From Rudaea sp. (GTDB taxonomy: Bacteria; Pseudomonadota; Gammaproteobacteria; Xanthomonadales; Rhodanobacteraceae): a DNA stretch of 5,643 bases. Under the pieces are notes generated by a model. The model was not told the DNA's origin. It saw only the letters and a list, made by a program, of their open reading frames with translations, and searched no databases. The DNA is taken from NCBI GenBank assembly GCA_025934455.1, contig JAICYA010000151.1, forward strand, positions 1 to 5,643. The letters are read 5' to 3'. Below are positions 5,386 through 5,643 of the stretch, piece after piece (positions within the stretch are counted from its first letter, which is position 1; every line of letters starts with the position of its first letter). Position numbers and translations under genes: made by a program.

Positions 5386-5643
5386 GTGAGCCTCGATTTT
5401 GCCATCATCGGCGGCACCGGCCTGTACGCGTTTCCAGGACTGGAAAATGTCCGCCGCGAAGCCGTCGCCACGCCATTCGGTGCACCGTCTGGCGAGATCG
5501 TGCTCGGAATGCTCGCGGGCCAGCGCGTGGCGTTTCTCGCGCGCCACGGTGAAGCACACACGCTTGCCCCACACCGCGTGAACTACCGCGCCACTGTCTG
5601 GGCGCTGCATCGCCTCGGCGCGCGGCGCATGGTCGGCGTGACC
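5386..5643 (+). CDS. S-methyl-5'-thioinosine / thioadenosine phosphorylase, N-terminal part (3' end outside window)
   Basis: The first 86 codons of a purine nucleoside phosphorylase of the MTAP/PNP-2 family, starting at GTG. These enzymes cleave methylthio-nucleosides from polyamine synthesis with phosphate, giving the base and 5-methylthioribose-1-phosphate. Family features are the phosphate loop AIIGGTGLYAFPGL (residues 6-19), TPFGAPSGEI (29-38), the R53-H54-G55 phosphate and sugar contact, and PHRVNYRATVWALHRLGARR (62-81). The overall pattern resembles the Pseudomonas methylthioinosine phosphorylase: short, direct start and the AIIGGTGL opening. The residues that decide adenine versus hypoxanthine lie near the C-terminus, outside the window. 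The adjacent hypoxanthine phosphoribosyltransferase, and nagZ next to it (nagZ also neighbours this gene in Pseudomonas), favour the thioinosine enzyme. Family membership is secure; the exact substrate is inference. Confidence 0.87.
   Translation, partial: MSLDFAIIGGTGLYAFPGLENVRREAVATPFGAPSGEIVLGMLAGQRVAFLARHGEAHTLAPHRVNYRATVWALHRLGARRMVGVT

Noticed and set aside
4503..5561. Minus-strand open frame of 352 codons across three real genes
   Set aside because: It spans nagZ, the phosphoribosyltransferase and the phosphorylase, all with conserved catalytic motifs on the plus strand. It has no motif of its own.

Overview
The window is ordinary, gene-dense chromosomal DNA from a high-GC gammaproteobacterium, most likely of the Xanthomonadales (Lysobacterales), in the Xanthomonas / Lysobacter / Rhodanobacter range. 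This rests on three things: an rnc-era-recO cluster, the order rlmD-nagZ-hypoxanthine phosphoribosyltransferase-methylthioinosine phosphorylase, and E. coli-like but GC-rich proteins. The genus assignment is inference. There are no RNA genes, insertion sequences, CRISPR arrays or prophage genes that I can see, and almost no non-coding DNA.

Layout. (1) Bases 1-1771, plus strand: the C-terminal end of rnc (RNase III), then era (GTPase for 30S ribosome maturation), then recO (recombination mediator). Stop and start codons overlap at both junctions (8 nt and 4 nt), as expected of one translationally coupled operon. (2) Bases 1710-2450, minus strand: a 246-residue receiver-HPt phosphorelay protein. 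It runs tail-to-tail into recO with a 62-nt overlap, and no terminator fits between them. (3) Bases 2451-2524: a 74-nt divergent intergenic region with a good extended -10 promoter for the rightward genes. (4) Bases 2525-5643, plus strand: rlmD (23S rRNA m5U1939 methyltransferase), nagZ (beta-N-acetylglucosaminidase of peptidoglycan recycling), a hypoxanthine-guanine phosphoribosyltransferase and the first 86 codons of a methylthioinosine/methylthioadenosine phosphorylase. Their junctions are +8, -4 and +1 nt, so they probably form one operon.

How the genes work together. The left cluster joins double-stranded RNA processing and ribosome maturation with DNA repair. In the right cluster, the last two genes make a coherent purine-salvage pair: a phosphorylase acting on methylthioinosine releases hypoxanthine, which the upstream enzyme can convert to IMP. 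NagZ salvages cell-wall sugar, so the operon has a recycling theme behind an rRNA modification gene.

The most interesting element is the lone receiver-HPt gene. Its HPt motif resembles that of the BarA/GacS hybrid kinases. It also occupies the position that barA holds in E. coli, divergent from and adjacent to rlmD. It may be a reduced or split form of that kinase, with no sensor or kinase part in this window. I found no evidence of a wholly new system; everything else belongs to known families.
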